Positions 27,792 to 36,303 of a DNA stretch of 64,000 nucleotides are shown one piece after another (position 1 is the first letter of the stretch; every line of letters begins with the position of its first letter). This stretch comes from Erwinia billingiae Eb661 (GTDB lineage: Bacteria > Pseudomonadota > Gammaproteobacteria > Enterobacterales > Enterobacteriaceae). The position numbers and the translations under genes were made by a program. The notes beneath the pieces are model-generated. The model was not told the origin of the DNA, ran no database searches, and was given only the letters and a program-made list of their open reading frames with translations. The DNA is taken from NCBI RefSeq assembly GCF_000196615.1, contig NC_014306.1, forward strand, positions 3,100,001-3,164,000, given 5' to 3'.

Positions 27792-28814
27792 TTATTGACT
27801 GTTGGTATGTTCGGGATAGAAGCGTCGGGCCACTTCGGGATGGGAGCGCAGGCGGCCTTTCAGGTAATTCCAGCCCACTTCGCGTAATAAGGGATTGAGC
27901 GGATCGCTGGCCGGACCCAGCGCCAGACGGGCAAGCGAGTCCGGCAGCTGATAGACCGGCACCACCGCATCGAGCTGGGCACCGAGGAAAAACGCCACCG
28001 ACAGACGTTCCTTTTCGGCCTTCGGTGACACCACGCGATGGATGGTGGCGCGCAGGTAGCCGTTGCTGGCGAGTTCCAGCAGTTCACCAATATTGACCAC
28101 AAACGAGCCAGGCAGTGGCGAGGCGGCAATCCAGTTATCGGGCGTAACCTCAACCTGCAAACCCGGCTGGTCGTCCTGCAACAGCAGCGTCAGGAAACCG
28201 GAATCTTTATGCGCGCCGACGCCCTGCGAAGACTCGGACTCACTGCGGCCAGGATAGCGGATCAGCTTGATATGTTCGTTCGGATACTTGCCATACAGGT
28301 TATCGAAGGCGTTGCGCGGCAGTTGCAGCGCTTCGGCAAAGCCGCGCAGCAGCTCAAGCGCCACCTGGGTCATATCCTGCTGCCAGCCGGTCAGCACGGT
28401 TTTTAATTCGGGCAACGCCTCCGGCCACTGATTCGGTCCCTGCATCCGCTGCCAGGTGGGTACTTCCGGGGTGTTTACTACCGCGTCACGATCGGCACCA
28501 ATATCGAATTGTTCGCGGTAATCCGGCTGGCTGCGGGTTATTTCCACACCAGCCAGGTTATATCCGCGAAAATGCGGCGAGTTCTCCATTTTAACTTTCA
28601 GCTTTTCTTCTTGTGAAAGCGAAAAAAAAGAACGGGCCACGTTCTGTACGTTATCTAATACGGTTTTTTCAACGCCGTGATTAATCAGATAAAAGAAGCC
28701 GACATCGCGCGCGGCCTGGCCGAGTTTCTCAATGGTGTGTTTTCTTTGCTGCTCATCGCCGGTTAACTGGGCGAAATCAATTACCGGCAGCGCGAGCGTT
28801 TCTGTCTGGCTCAT
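27792..28814 (-). CDS. Isopenicillin-N-synthase-family Fe(II) oxygenase
   Basis: 340 residues, N-terminal DIOX_N domain (to ~120) and C-terminal 2OG-Fe(II) jelly roll. The iron triad His202-x-Asp204 ... His259 and the 2-oxoglutarate pair Arg270-x-Ser272 are all present, so the enzyme should be active and use 2-oxoglutarate unless it works in the IPNS way. The family includes hydroxylases, desaturases, IPNS and ethylene-forming enzymes. The gene lies 10 bp before the MetQ set 1 gene, making a small amino-acid-like substrate the natural guess. AAGACT precedes the ATG weakly. Confidence 0.9.
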   Translation of the reverse strand: MSQTETLALPVIDFAQLTGDEQQRKHTIEKLGQAARDVGFFYLINHGVEKTVLDNVQNVARSFFSLSQEEKLKVKMENSPHFRGYNLAGVEITRSQPDYREQFDIGADRDAVVNTPEVPTWQRMQGPNQWPEALPELKTVLTGWQQDMTQVALELLRGFAEALQLPRNAFDNLYGKYPNEHIKLIRYPGRSESESSQGVGAHKDSGFLTLLLQDDQPGLQVEVTPDNWIAASPLPGSFVVNIGELLELASNGYLRATIHRVVSPKAEKERLSVAFFLGAQLDAVVPVYQLPDSLARLALGPASDPLNPLLREVGWNYLKGRLRSHPEVARRFYPEHTNSQ

Positions 28815-28949
28815 AAGTCTTATCCCGTTGGCATGTCATAGAACAACAATGCCATTTCCGCCGGGGCTTAACTACGAAGTAATCCTGCAATCAATATGCA
28901 ATCGGCAGCATTTCATGAATAACAGTGAAATGGCTGAAATAACAGCGGA

Positions 28950-31265
28950 TTACTCGCCGGGATATTTCACAAATTGCGGTGGGTTGTAGGCGGTAATTTC
29001 CGGCAGCGGCTGGTCAAACAGCTGAATATCGACAAAGCAGGTTTGCGCACTGCAGCCCTGGCCCAACCGTGAACTGCCGCGATCCTCGGTCAGCACGTTG
29101 GGATTGCCGTGCTTGTCCATTGGCGCGGCCTGATGCGTATTCAGCGGATCGTACCAGGCGCCCGTCGACATCTGCACCACGCCCGGCAGAATATCCCGCG
29201 TCAGATGGACGCCCGCCAGCAGGGCTCCGCGTGAATTGAACACTTTGACGATGCTGTTTTCGCCGATGCCGCGCGGCTGCGCATCGTCCGGATGCATCCA
29301 GAGCGGTTCGCGCCCGGCGATTTTGGTCTGCTGGCTGACTTTGCCATGATCGTACTGGCTGTGCAGACGCGTGCGCGGCTGGCTGGAGAGCAAATGCAGC
29401 GGCCAGTGCTGCTTCACCGCCTGCTGAGCCTCGTACTCCGGCTGATGCCAGTAAGCATGGCCCGGCGCTTCCTGATAATCGAAGCCGGCGACCGTGGCGG
29501 AAAACAGTTCAATCTTGCCGGACGGCGTCGAAAGCGGTGCCGCGTCGGGATCGTCCCGAAAATCCTGCAACATAATCTGCGGCTGCGCCGGTCGGGCGTA
29601 TTCCAGCTTGCCGGTTTCCCAGAATTCGCTGAATGAAGGCAGCGTGATCCCCTGCTCTTCCGCACGCGCTCGCGATCCCTCGTACATCGCCTGCAGCCAT
29701 TCGCGCTCGTTCCGGCCTTCGGTGAACGCCGGGGCAAAACCGAGCCGTTCCGCAAGCGCGGCGAAAATCGCGTAGTCAGACTTCGCTTCGGCAAACGGCG
29801 CAATATGCTGCTGCATAGCGATCATAAAGCCGTCATTGCTGGCGCTGCCGATATCTTCCCGTTCCAGCGAGGTGCTGGCGGGTAACACGATATCGGCGAA
29901 TTTCGCCTGCGCGGTCCAGAACTGCTCATGCACGATAATGGTGTCCGGGCGCTGCCAGGCGCTGACCAGCTTGTTGAGATCCTGATGATGGTGGAAGGTG
30001 TTGCCGCCGGCCCAGTAGATCAGCCGGATGTCGGGATAGCTCAGCGACTGGCCGTCAAACTCGAAGGGTTCACCCGGCTGCAACAGCATGTCGGCAATGC
30101 GCGCCACCGGGATGCGACGGCTGACCGGGTTCTTTCCGACCGGCAGGCGCGGCCCGGAGAACATCCGCCGATCGGCACCGGCCAGATTGGTCGAGGCATA
30201 GCCGAAGCCCAGTCCGCCGCCGGCGGTGCCGATCTGCCCCAGTAAGGCGGTGGTGGCGACCACTGCCCAGAACGCCTGTTCGCCCTGCCGCGCGCGCTGC
30301 ACGGACCAGGCAATATTGATCATCGTTTTGCGGCTGGCCATCCGCCGCGCCAGCTGACGAATATCGTCGGCCGCCAGCCCGGTAATCTCAGCCGCCCATT
30401 CCGGGCTTTTCACCACGCCGTCGCTTTCACCCAACAAATAGGCTGAATACGGGGCAAAGCCGGTGGTGTAGCGTGCCACGAACGCGCGATCGACCAACTG
30501 TTCAGCAATCAGTACCTGACACACCGCCAGCAGCAAGGCGGTATCCGTGCCGGGCTGGATCGCCAGCCACCGGGCATCGGGCACCGCAGAGAGATCGTTT
30601 TTTACCGGGCTGACGTTGATAAATTCGGTGCCGTTGTCGCGCATTTTATCCAGCCAGAACGCCAGCGCATGGTCGTTGGCTCCGCCGCCGTTCACCTGGG
30701 CGTTACGCAGCGGCAGGCCGCCAATCGCCACAAACAGCTCGCAGTGTTCCGCCAGGACCGGCCAGTGGGTGTGGCGGCGTTGCAGCTCATCCAGATCGCC
30801 GAGAATATGCGGCAGCGTGCGCTCACCGGCGGCGATGCTGTAGGTGTTGCTGCTGGCGGTATAGCCGCCAAACTGGTTCAGAAAACGGTGCAGCTGGCTT
30901 TGCGCATGGTGAAAGCGCCCGGCACTGGACCAGCCATAGGAGCCGCCGTAAATCGCCTGATTGCCGTGCTGCTGCTTCACCCGCGCCAGTTCATCCGCCA
31001 CCAGCGTTAACGCCACGTCCCAGCTGACTTCGACAAACGGCTCTTTGCCGCGCGCGCTACGTGATGCCGCCTTGCCCTGAAGATAGCCCAGCCGCACCGC
31101 CGGGCGTTGAACGCGGGTATTTCCCTGCACCGCGCCAGGCAGCGATTCGCCTATCTTTGACGGCTGACGATCCCAGGCCACCGGCGCAACCTTTGTAAGC
31201 ACGCCCTGCTGCGTGGTCACCCGATAGGTGCCCCAGTGCATCACAGCCAAATCTTTATTGTTCAT
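28950..31265 (-). CDS. BisC-like cytoplasmic molybdopterin oxidoreductase (sulfoxide/N-oxide reductase)
   Basis: 771 residues from the ATG at 31265, 7 bp after the permease stop (the frame is open to 31337 inside that gene). DMSO-reductase family: His-Trp-Gly-Thr-Tyr near the N terminus as in BisC, Gly-Gly-Ser-Tyr-Gly-Trp-Ser-Ser114 with the Mo-ligand Ser, Trp-Ala-Gly-Gly-Asn-x-Phe-His-His-His-Gln-Asp, and Ser-Gln-Pro-x-x-Arg-Leu-His-Ser-Gln-Tyr. No Tat signal and no N-terminal Cys cluster, so a soluble cytoplasmic enzyme like BisC, which reduces biotin sulfoxide and free methionine-S-sulfoxide. Neighbours suggest an oxidised sulfur amino acid as substrate. Confidence 0.9.
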   Translation of the reverse strand: MNNKDLAVMHWGTYRVTTQQGVLTKVAPVAWDRQPSKIGESLPGAVQGNTRVQRPAVRLGYLQGKAASRSARGKEPFVEVSWDVALTLVADELARVKQQHGNQAIYGGSYGWSSAGRFHHAQSQLHRFLNQFGGYTASSNTYSIAAGERTLPHILGDLDELQRRHTHWPVLAEHCELFVAIGGLPLRNAQVNGGGANDHALAFWLDKMRDNGTEFINVSPVKNDLSAVPDARWLAIQPGTDTALLLAVCQVLIAEQLVDRAFVARYTTGFAPYSAYLLGESDGVVKSPEWAAEITGLAADDIRQLARRMASRKTMINIAWSVQRARQGEQAFWAVVATTALLGQIGTAGGGLGFGYASTNLAGADRRMFSGPRLPVGKNPVSRRIPVARIADMLLQPGEPFEFDGQSLSYPDIRLIYWAGGNTFHHHQDLNKLVSAWQRPDTIIVHEQFWTAQAKFADIVLPASTSLEREDIGSASNDGFMIAMQQHIAPFAEAKSDYAIFAALAERLGFAPAFTEGRNEREWLQAMYEGSRARAEEQGITLPSFSEFWETGKLEYARPAQPQIMLQDFRDDPDAAPLSTPSGKIELFSATVAGFDYQEAPGHAYWHQPEYEAQQAVKQHWPLHLLSSQPRTRLHSQYDHGKVSQQTKIAGREPLWMHPDDAQPRGIGENSIVKVFNSRGALLAGVHLTRDILPGVVQMSTGAWYDPLNTHQAAPMDKHGNPNVLTEDRGSSRLGQGCSAQTCFVDIQLFDQPLPEITAYNPPQFVKYPGE

Positions 31266-31272
31266 CAGGCGG

Positions 31273-31941
31273 TTACTCGCGGCGAAGTCGGCGCGCCAGA
31301 CGCGTGCCAAAGGTCTGTAATAACTGGACGATAACAATCAGCACCAGCGCGGTAGACAGGGTGGCAAAGACGTCAAAGCGTTGATAGCCGTAGGTAATGG
31401 CTAAATCGCCGATGCCGCCGCCGCCCACCGTGCCCGCCATTGCGGTTGCCCCCAGCAGGCCGATGGTGGCGGTGGTCAGCGCCAGCACCAGCGAGGACGC
31501 GACTTCCGGCAGCATAAAGTACCAGATGGTCTGGAAGGTGGTGGCCCCCATCGCGTTGGCGGACTCGAGAATACCTTCATCCACTTCCAGCAGCGCGCTC
31601 TCGACCAGTCGGGAAATGTACGGCGCGATAAAGATCACCAGCGGCACAATCGCGCCCGGCGTCCCGATGGTGGTATGCACCAGCAGGCGGGTAAACGGCA
31701 GGATGGTGATCAGCAAAATGATAAAGGGCAGCGAGCGGATGACGTTAACAATCGGGTTCAGCACCTGATGCACAAAGCGGTTGGGCAGAATGCCGCCCGG
31801 ACGGCAGATCACCAGCACGATCCCCAACGGGATGCCGAGCAGCGAGCCAAACCCCAGAGAAACGGCAATCATCACCGCCGTATCATGCAGCGCCAGCAGA
31901 AACTGATCGCCGGTAATGGCGGTATCAAAGAGATCAAACAT
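31273..31941 (-). CDS. Methionine-type ABC permease (MetI-like), set 2
   Basis: 222 residues, five to six helices, with the EAA loop Glu-Ser-Ala-Asn-Ala-Met-Gly-Ala ... Leu-Pro-Glu-Val-Ala-Ser and the MetI hallmark Gly-Thr-Val-Gly-Gly-Gly-Gly-Ile-Gly-Asp-Leu-Ala. It overlaps the ATPase gene by 8 bp. Same length as the set 1 permease but diverged over the whole chain. Confidence 0.94.
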   Translation of the reverse strand: MFDLFDTAITGDQFLLALHDTAVMIAVSLGFGSLLGIPLGIVLVICRPGGILPNRFVHQVLNPIVNVIRSLPFIILLITILPFTRLLVHTTIGTPGAIVPLVIFIAPYISRLVESALLEVDEGILESANAMGATTFQTIWYFMLPEVASSLVLALTTATIGLLGATAMAGTVGGGGIGDLAITYGYQRFDVFATLSTALVLIVIVQLLQTFGTRLARRLRRE

Positions 31942-32959
31942 CGGTGATTTTCACTCCTGACTGGCGAAGAAAATGAATAGCCGCCTCGGTGTGTGCCGCG
32001 TCGCCTTTGAGCTGCACGATCATAAAACCGAGAATGGTGCTCTGCACTTCCGACATATTGGCAAACAGGATATTGACCTCCACCGGAAAGTCGCGGATCA
32101 AGCGGTTAATGATCGGCTGCTGCGCGGTGACGCCGATAAATTCCAGCCGTAACGAGCGCGCGGTTTCCTGTTCCGCCAGCAACGCCAGCGTTTGTTCCGG
32201 CAGGCGATCGTGGATCACCGACTGCACAAAGCTGGCGCTGACCGCGTGCTGCGGATTACCGAACAGGCTCAGCACATCGCCCTGCTCGACAATGCGCCCC
32301 TGTGCCATCACCGCCACCCGGTTGCAGATCTTCTGCACCACCGACATTTCGTGGGTAATCAGCACGATGGTGATGCCATAACGCTGATTGATCTCTTTTA
32401 ACAGCAGCAGAATTTGCACCGTGGTTTGCGGATCCAGCGCGGAGGTCGCCTCGTCACACAGCAACACCGAGGGATTGGTTGCCAGCGCGCGGGCAATGCC
32501 GACCCGTTGCTTCTGACCGCCGGAGAGTTCGTTGGGAAAGCTGTTGGCCTTGTCGCTCAGACTGACAAACGCCAGCAGTTCTTCCACCCGCGTGCGGATA
32601 AACGCCTTATCCCGCCCCTGCAAAATCAGCGGGATCGCCACGTTATGAAACACGGTTTTGGCATTCAGCAGGTTGAAGTGCTGAAAGATCATGCCGATGT
32701 CTTTCTTCACCTCATTGAGTCGTGGCTTGCTGACTCCCTGCAGGGATTCGCCATTGACCCGCACCTCGCCCTGGCTTGGCGTTTCCAGATGATTGATCAG
32801 CCGCAGCAGCGTGCTTTTACCCGCGCCGCTGGTGCCAATCACGCCAAAGATATCGCCCTTTTCGATGGTGAGATCGATACGGTCGAGGGCCAGAAACGCC
32901 ACGTTGTTACGTGAAAACGTTTTGCTGACGTTGCGAAACGCGATGGTTGGCTGACTCAT
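31934..32959 (-). CDS. metN: Methionine-type ABC ATPase with NIL domain (MetN), set 2
   Basis: 341 residues, the canonical MetN length. Walker A Gly-Thr-Ser-Gly-Ala-Gly-Lys-Ser-Thr (about 42-50), signature Leu-Ser-Gly-Gly-Gln-Lys-Gln-Arg, Walker B Leu-Leu-Cys-Asp-Glu-Ala-Thr. From ~270 the NIL domain begins (Leu-Glu-Phe-Ile-Gly-Val-Thr ... Pro-Ile-Ile-Asn-Arg-Leu), which in MetN senses cytoplasmic methionine. It overlaps both neighbours (8 and 4 bp). Whether it is the housekeeping MetN is not known; the operon context suggests a specialised one. Confidence 0.94.
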   Translation of the reverse strand: MSQPTIAFRNVSKTFSRNNVAFLALDRIDLTIEKGDIFGVIGTSGAGKSTLLRLINHLETPSQGEVRVNGESLQGVSKPRLNEVKKDIGMIFQHFNLLNAKTVFHNVAIPLILQGRDKAFIRTRVEELLAFVSLSDKANSFPNELSGGQKQRVGIARALATNPSVLLCDEATSALDPQTTVQILLLLKEINQRYGITIVLITHEMSVVQKICNRVAVMAQGRIVEQGDVLSLFGNPQHAVSASFVQSVIHDRLPEQTLALLAEQETARSLRLEFIGVTAQQPIINRLIRDFPVEVNILFANMSEVQSTILGFMIVQLKGDAAHTEAAIHFLRQSGVKITDV

Positions 32960-33771
32960 TTGAAATAGTCTGGCAGCAGGTAGCCCTGATACTCAGCGTG
33001 GCTCTGGATGTACTGTTTGAATTCGGCAGAGTGATAGCCGGCAATAATATCTTTGGCGAACGGCGCGTCTTTGTTTTTGCCCGCCACGGTGACGATGTTG
33101 ATAAAGTTGCTGGTGGGATCTTCCAGCTTCAGCGCCGAACTGAGCTTCATGCCGCTGGACACCGCAAAGTTGCCCTGGATCACGCCGTAATCGACATCAG
33201 GCAGTGCCCGGACCTGCTGGGCGTTATCCATCTCTTTCAGCACAATTTTGTACGGATTTTCGGTGACGTTTTTCTGCGAAAAAGTAGCGGGATCGCTTTT
33301 CGGGCTGATTTTCAGCCAGCCGATGCTTTGCAATAACAGCGCCGCGCGATACTCATTGGACGCCTGATTCGGCACCGACACCGTTGCGCCTTCAGCCGGC
33401 TTAGTCAGCGAGGTGATTTTGCCGGAATACAGTCCCATTGGTGGGGTTGGCACCTGCACAATGCCGACGTTATCAATGCCTAAGCGATCGTTGACCGACT
33501 TCAGATAGACCGGGTGCTGCATAATATTGGCTTCGATATTGCCACGGCTGACCGCATCGTTAACCTGAATGCCGTCACTGAAATCTTTATATTCGACCTT
33601 ATAGCCCTTTTTAATTAACGAGGGCGCGACGCCTTTCTCGAACTGCTCTTTATACGGACCCGGATTAAAGCCCACCCGGATCAGTTTATTGTCGTCAGCA
33701 TGGGCGGTGGCCAGAACGGCGGCGGAAGATAACAGGCCAAAAACGATCCCTTGCAATACAAACTTGCTCAT
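32956..33771 (-). CDS. MetQ/NlpA-family binding protein, set 2
   Basis: 271 residues with a signal peptide cleaved near Ala-Thr-Ala-His-Ala (to ~25) and no lipobox. Body: Gly-Phe-Asn-Pro-Gly-Pro-Tyr-Lys-Glu-Gln-Phe, Asn-Asp-Ala-Val-Ser-Arg-Gly-Asn-Ile-Glu-Ala-Asn-Ile-Met-Gln-His-Pro, Val-Pro-Asn-Gln-Ala-Ser-Asn-Glu. These loops shape the ligand pocket and differ from set 1, so the two importers probably take different compounds. First gene of the minus-strand cluster; the 240-bp gap to the divergent aminotransferase must hold both promoters. Confidence 0.92.
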   Translation of the reverse strand: MSKFVLQGIVFGLLSSAAVLATAHADDNKLIRVGFNPGPYKEQFEKGVAPSLIKKGYKVEYKDFSDGIQVNDAVSRGNIEANIMQHPVYLKSVNDRLGIDNVGIVQVPTPPMGLYSGKITSLTKPAEGATVSVPNQASNEYRAALLLQSIGWLKISPKSDPATFSQKNVTENPYKIVLKEMDNAQQVRALPDVDYGVIQGNFAVSSGMKLSSALKLEDPTSNFINIVTVAGKNKDAPFAKDIIAGYHSAEFKQYIQSHAEYQGYLLPDYFK

Positions 33772-34011
33772 CAGTAAATCCTTAATGCGGATAATGAAAG
33801 AACGTAATTAAATCACAGCTAAAGTTTGATCCTGAAGGTAAAAAGCCGTTGCCGTTGGGCTTAATTCTGCTAAAGATAGTCATCATTTGAATTAACGCTT
33901 TCTGGCAATGGATAGCGTTATTTCTGCTAACGTCCGCGTGGGTTTTCCGTATTCACTGTTCAGGCGATATGCCATTATTTCCCGCTTAACCGTTTTATTT
34001 CCGGGGGGAAT

Positions 34012-35193
34012 ATGCCTGACTTTGCCGCATCGCAATTAGTGGAAGACTTAGAAGAAAATTTATTTGGCGTGCTGGAAAAGCTGGCGGCAAACGTCGACGG
34101 CACGCAGCTGCCGCTGATCGACCTGTCATCCGGCAGCCCGCGCCAGCCGACGCCGCCGGAAATCATCGCCAGCCTGCAGAGCGCGGCGGAAAACCCCGGC
34201 AATCACGAATATTCCTCATTCTGGGGAAAACCGCAGATCCGCACGGCCATCGCCGCATTTTATCTGCGCGAATACGGCGTGGAACTCGATCCCGATCGCG
34301 AGATCGCCGTTTTTCAGGGATCGCATATTGCGGTCAGCGGCATACCGCGCGCGTTGCTTAATCCCGGCCAGGTGCTGATTTCCACCGATCCCTGCTATCC
34401 CCTTTACCGCTCTGCGGCCAGGCAGTCGCAGGCCGATTTTTACGGCATTCCACTGGATGAAAGCACCGGTTTCCTGCCGGACTTCAGCCGGGTTCCCGAG
34501 GATATCGCCCGTCGCGGCGGCCTGCTGGTGCTTAACTATCCGCACAATCCTACCGGCGCGATGGCGACGCCGGCCCTGTTCCAGGCCGCGCTGGAATTTG
34601 CCGAAAACTATCACCTGCCGCTACTGCATGACTTTGCCTACGCCTCGATTGGCAGCCACCGCCAGGATCGGCCGATCAGCCTGCTGTCGCAGCCCGGCGC
34701 TAAACAGTGGGGCGTCGAGGTGTATACCATGTCGAAAAGCTTCCTGATGGCCGGCTGGCGCTTTGGCTTTGCGGTGGGCAATGCCTCGATTATCAGCGCT
34801 TTTAAGAAGCTGCACACCCACAGTTACAGTACCGTGTATGGCGCCGTTCAGGATGCCGCGGTCACCGCGCTGGAGCTGCCGAGCGAACGCATTGACGCGC
34901 TGGCCGATATCTATCATCAGCGACGCGAGCAGGTTTTTACCAGGCTGGCGGAGATGAACTGGCCGGTGAGGAAACAGCAAGGCACCTTCTTCCTGTGGCT
35001 GCCGGTGCCGGAGGGCTTTAGCGGCGAGGATTTTGTCGGCAAGCTTCTGCACGAGGCCCATGTGCTGGTTGCACCGGGTGATGGATTTGGTGAGCACGCC
35101 AGTCAGTATATTCGCATCAGCCTGACGGTGCAGACTGAGCTGCTGATGGCCGCGCTGGATCGCATTGCGGCGTTGGAATTTTTTGCGGGATGA
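34012..35193 (+). CDS. Class I/II PLP aminotransferase (AlaC/LL-DAP-type)
   Basis: 393 residues, cytoplasmic. PLP-lysine Lys242 in Thr-Met-Ser-Lys-Ser, Asp207 in Leu-Leu-His-Asp-Phe-Ala-Tyr, Asn179-Pro-Thr-Gly, and Gly-Trp-Arg-Phe-Gly are all in place. The Phe-Ala-Tyr and Ser-Lys-Ser-x-x-Met-Ala-Gly-Trp-Arg pattern groups it with AlaC rather than AspC. Divergent from the metQ-like gene, it could transaminate the amino acid delivered by the two importers, giving a 2-oxo acid for the HcxA-like dehydrogenase. Confidence 0.9.
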   Translation: MPDFAASQLVEDLEENLFGVLEKLAANVDGTQLPLIDLSSGSPRQPTPPEIIASLQSAAENPGNHEYSSFWGKPQIRTAIAAFYLREYGVELDPDREIAVFQGSHIAVSGIPRALLNPGQVLISTDPCYPLYRSAARQSQADFYGIPLDESTGFLPDFSRVPEDIARRGGLLVLNYPHNPTGAMATPALFQAALEFAENYHLPLLHDFAYASIGSHRQDRPISLLSQPGAKQWGVEVYTMSKSFLMAGWRFGFAVGNASIISAFKKLHTHSYSTVYGAVQDAAVTALELPSERIDALADIYHQRREQVFTRLAEMNWPVRKQQGTFFLWLPVPEGFSGEDFVGKLLHEAHVLVAPGDGFGEHASQYIRISLTVQTELLMAALDRIAALEFFAG

Positions 35194-35196
35194 AGG

Positions 35197-35220
35197 TGCT
35201 GAGGAGTTGACTCCTCAGCA
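35197..35220. terminator. Perfect 11-bp hairpin after the aminotransferase gene
   Basis: TGCTGAGGAGT and its exact complement ACTCCTCAGCA flank a 2-bp centre directly after the aminotransferase stop. There is no T-run on either side, so it may be a Rho-linked 3' stabiliser or a shared end for the convergent SDR gene rather than an intrinsic terminator. Confidence 0.5.
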
Positions 35221-35256
35221 GTGCGGCAAGCTGCTAGCGAACCCGCCGCGCGTTAA

Positions 35257-36102
35257 TCATTTCGGAAAATCAGTGCCGACCGAGGTATCTTTCCAGGCTT
35301 CAACCTGGGAAAGACGCGCTTTGAGTTTCGCCGTTACCGCATCGTGACCCCAGGCGCCCATCACCAGATGCCGCGGCGCATCGTCGGTGTGGGTGATGGC
35401 AATCATTGCCTGCGCGGCGCGCACCGGATCGCCCGCCTGCTTGCCGCTGTTTTCGGCGGTGCCTTTCATCCTGGCGGCGGCGGTTTCCTCGTAATCATTA
35501 ATTTTGCTTGGCGTCTGATGCAATGAACGACCGGCCCAGTCGGTGCGGAACGGTCCCGGCTCGACGCAGGTGACGTGAATGCCTAACGGACCCACTTCCG
35601 CCAGCAGGGAATCTGACCAGCCTTCTACCGCATGTTTGCTGGCAGAGTAATAGCCCGAGCCTGGGAAGCCAATAATGCCCGCCACCGAGGTGATATTGAT
35701 AATGTGTCCGCTGCCCGCTTTACGCATGGTCGGCAGCACTTCGCGGGTCATGGCAAACAGGCCAAAGACGTTGGCATCAAACTGGGCGCGGATTTCCTGC
35801 TCTTCACCCTCTTCCACCGAGGTCTGATAGCCATAGCCGGCGTTATTGACCAGCACATCGATGGTGCCGAATTTCGCCAGCGCCGCCTCAACCCCTTTTT
35901 TAATGGTGCTGCTGTCGGTCACGTCCAGCGCCAGTGCCAGCGCGCGATCTTCCACGCCGGTCACCAAATCCTCAATTTTTGATTTATCCCGCGCGGTGAC
36001 CACTACGCGGTAATTCTGTTTCAACAGCTCTTTTACCAGTTCGCGCCCAAAACCTGTTGAGCAGCCGGTAATAAACCAGACGGGATTCTTGTCAGTAGCC
36101 AT
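35257..36102 (-). CDS. Short-chain dehydrogenase/reductase
   Basis: 281-residue classical SDR. Cofactor loop Thr-Gly-Cys-Ser-Thr-Gly-Phe-Gly (12-19), Asn-Asn-Ala-Gly (86-89), catalytic Ser139, Tyr152 and Lys156 in Tyr-Ser-Ala-Ser-Lys. Thr-Ala-Arg-Asp after the second strand points to NADP(H). Members of this branch are called oxidoreductase YdaD/retinol-type without a fixed substrate. AGGATAACAAC precedes the ATG. It stands alone. Confidence 0.9.
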   Translation of the reverse strand: MATDKNPVWFITGCSTGFGRELVKELLKQNYRVVVTARDKSKIEDLVTGVEDRALALALDVTDSSTIKKGVEAALAKFGTIDVLVNNAGYGYQTSVEEGEEQEIRAQFDANVFGLFAMTREVLPTMRKAGSGHIINITSVAGIIGFPGSGYYSASKHAVEGWSDSLLAEVGPLGIHVTCVEPGPFRTDWAGRSLHQTPSKINDYEETAAARMKGTAENSGKQAGDPVRAAQAMIAITHTDDAPRHLVMGAWGHDAVTAKLKARLSQVEAWKDTSVGTDFPK

Positions 36103-36139
36103 GTTGTTATCCTCAGTTCTGCAGTGTTGAAAATGAGAA

Positions 36140-36161
36140 CCCCACCACGAACGCAGTGGGG
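36140..36161 (-). terminator. Possible terminator after the first GhrA-like gene
   Basis: CCCCAC / GTGGGG stem with a 10-nt loop; on the minus strand it is followed by TTCTCATTTTC. It lies about 150 bp after the GhrA-like stop and 38 bp before the SDR start. Stem short and T-run broken, hence a weak call. Confidence 0.35.
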
Positions 36162-36303
36162 AAAAGCATGACCCAAAGCGTAGTTGCTGAAACGCCTCGC
36201 TGCCTGGTTGCTTTGTGCGAAAGTATGTCCCGACCGACGCGGAGCCGCGGCAGTCGGGCCGATGAAGGCATTAGCGAAGATTCCGTGGCGGCCCTATTTC
36301 TGC

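Noticed and set aside
34012..35193. Aminotransferase as the methionine aminotransferase YbdL
   Set aside because: The HcxA neighbour invites this, but the active-site stretches match the AlaC/LL-DAP group better than YbdL.
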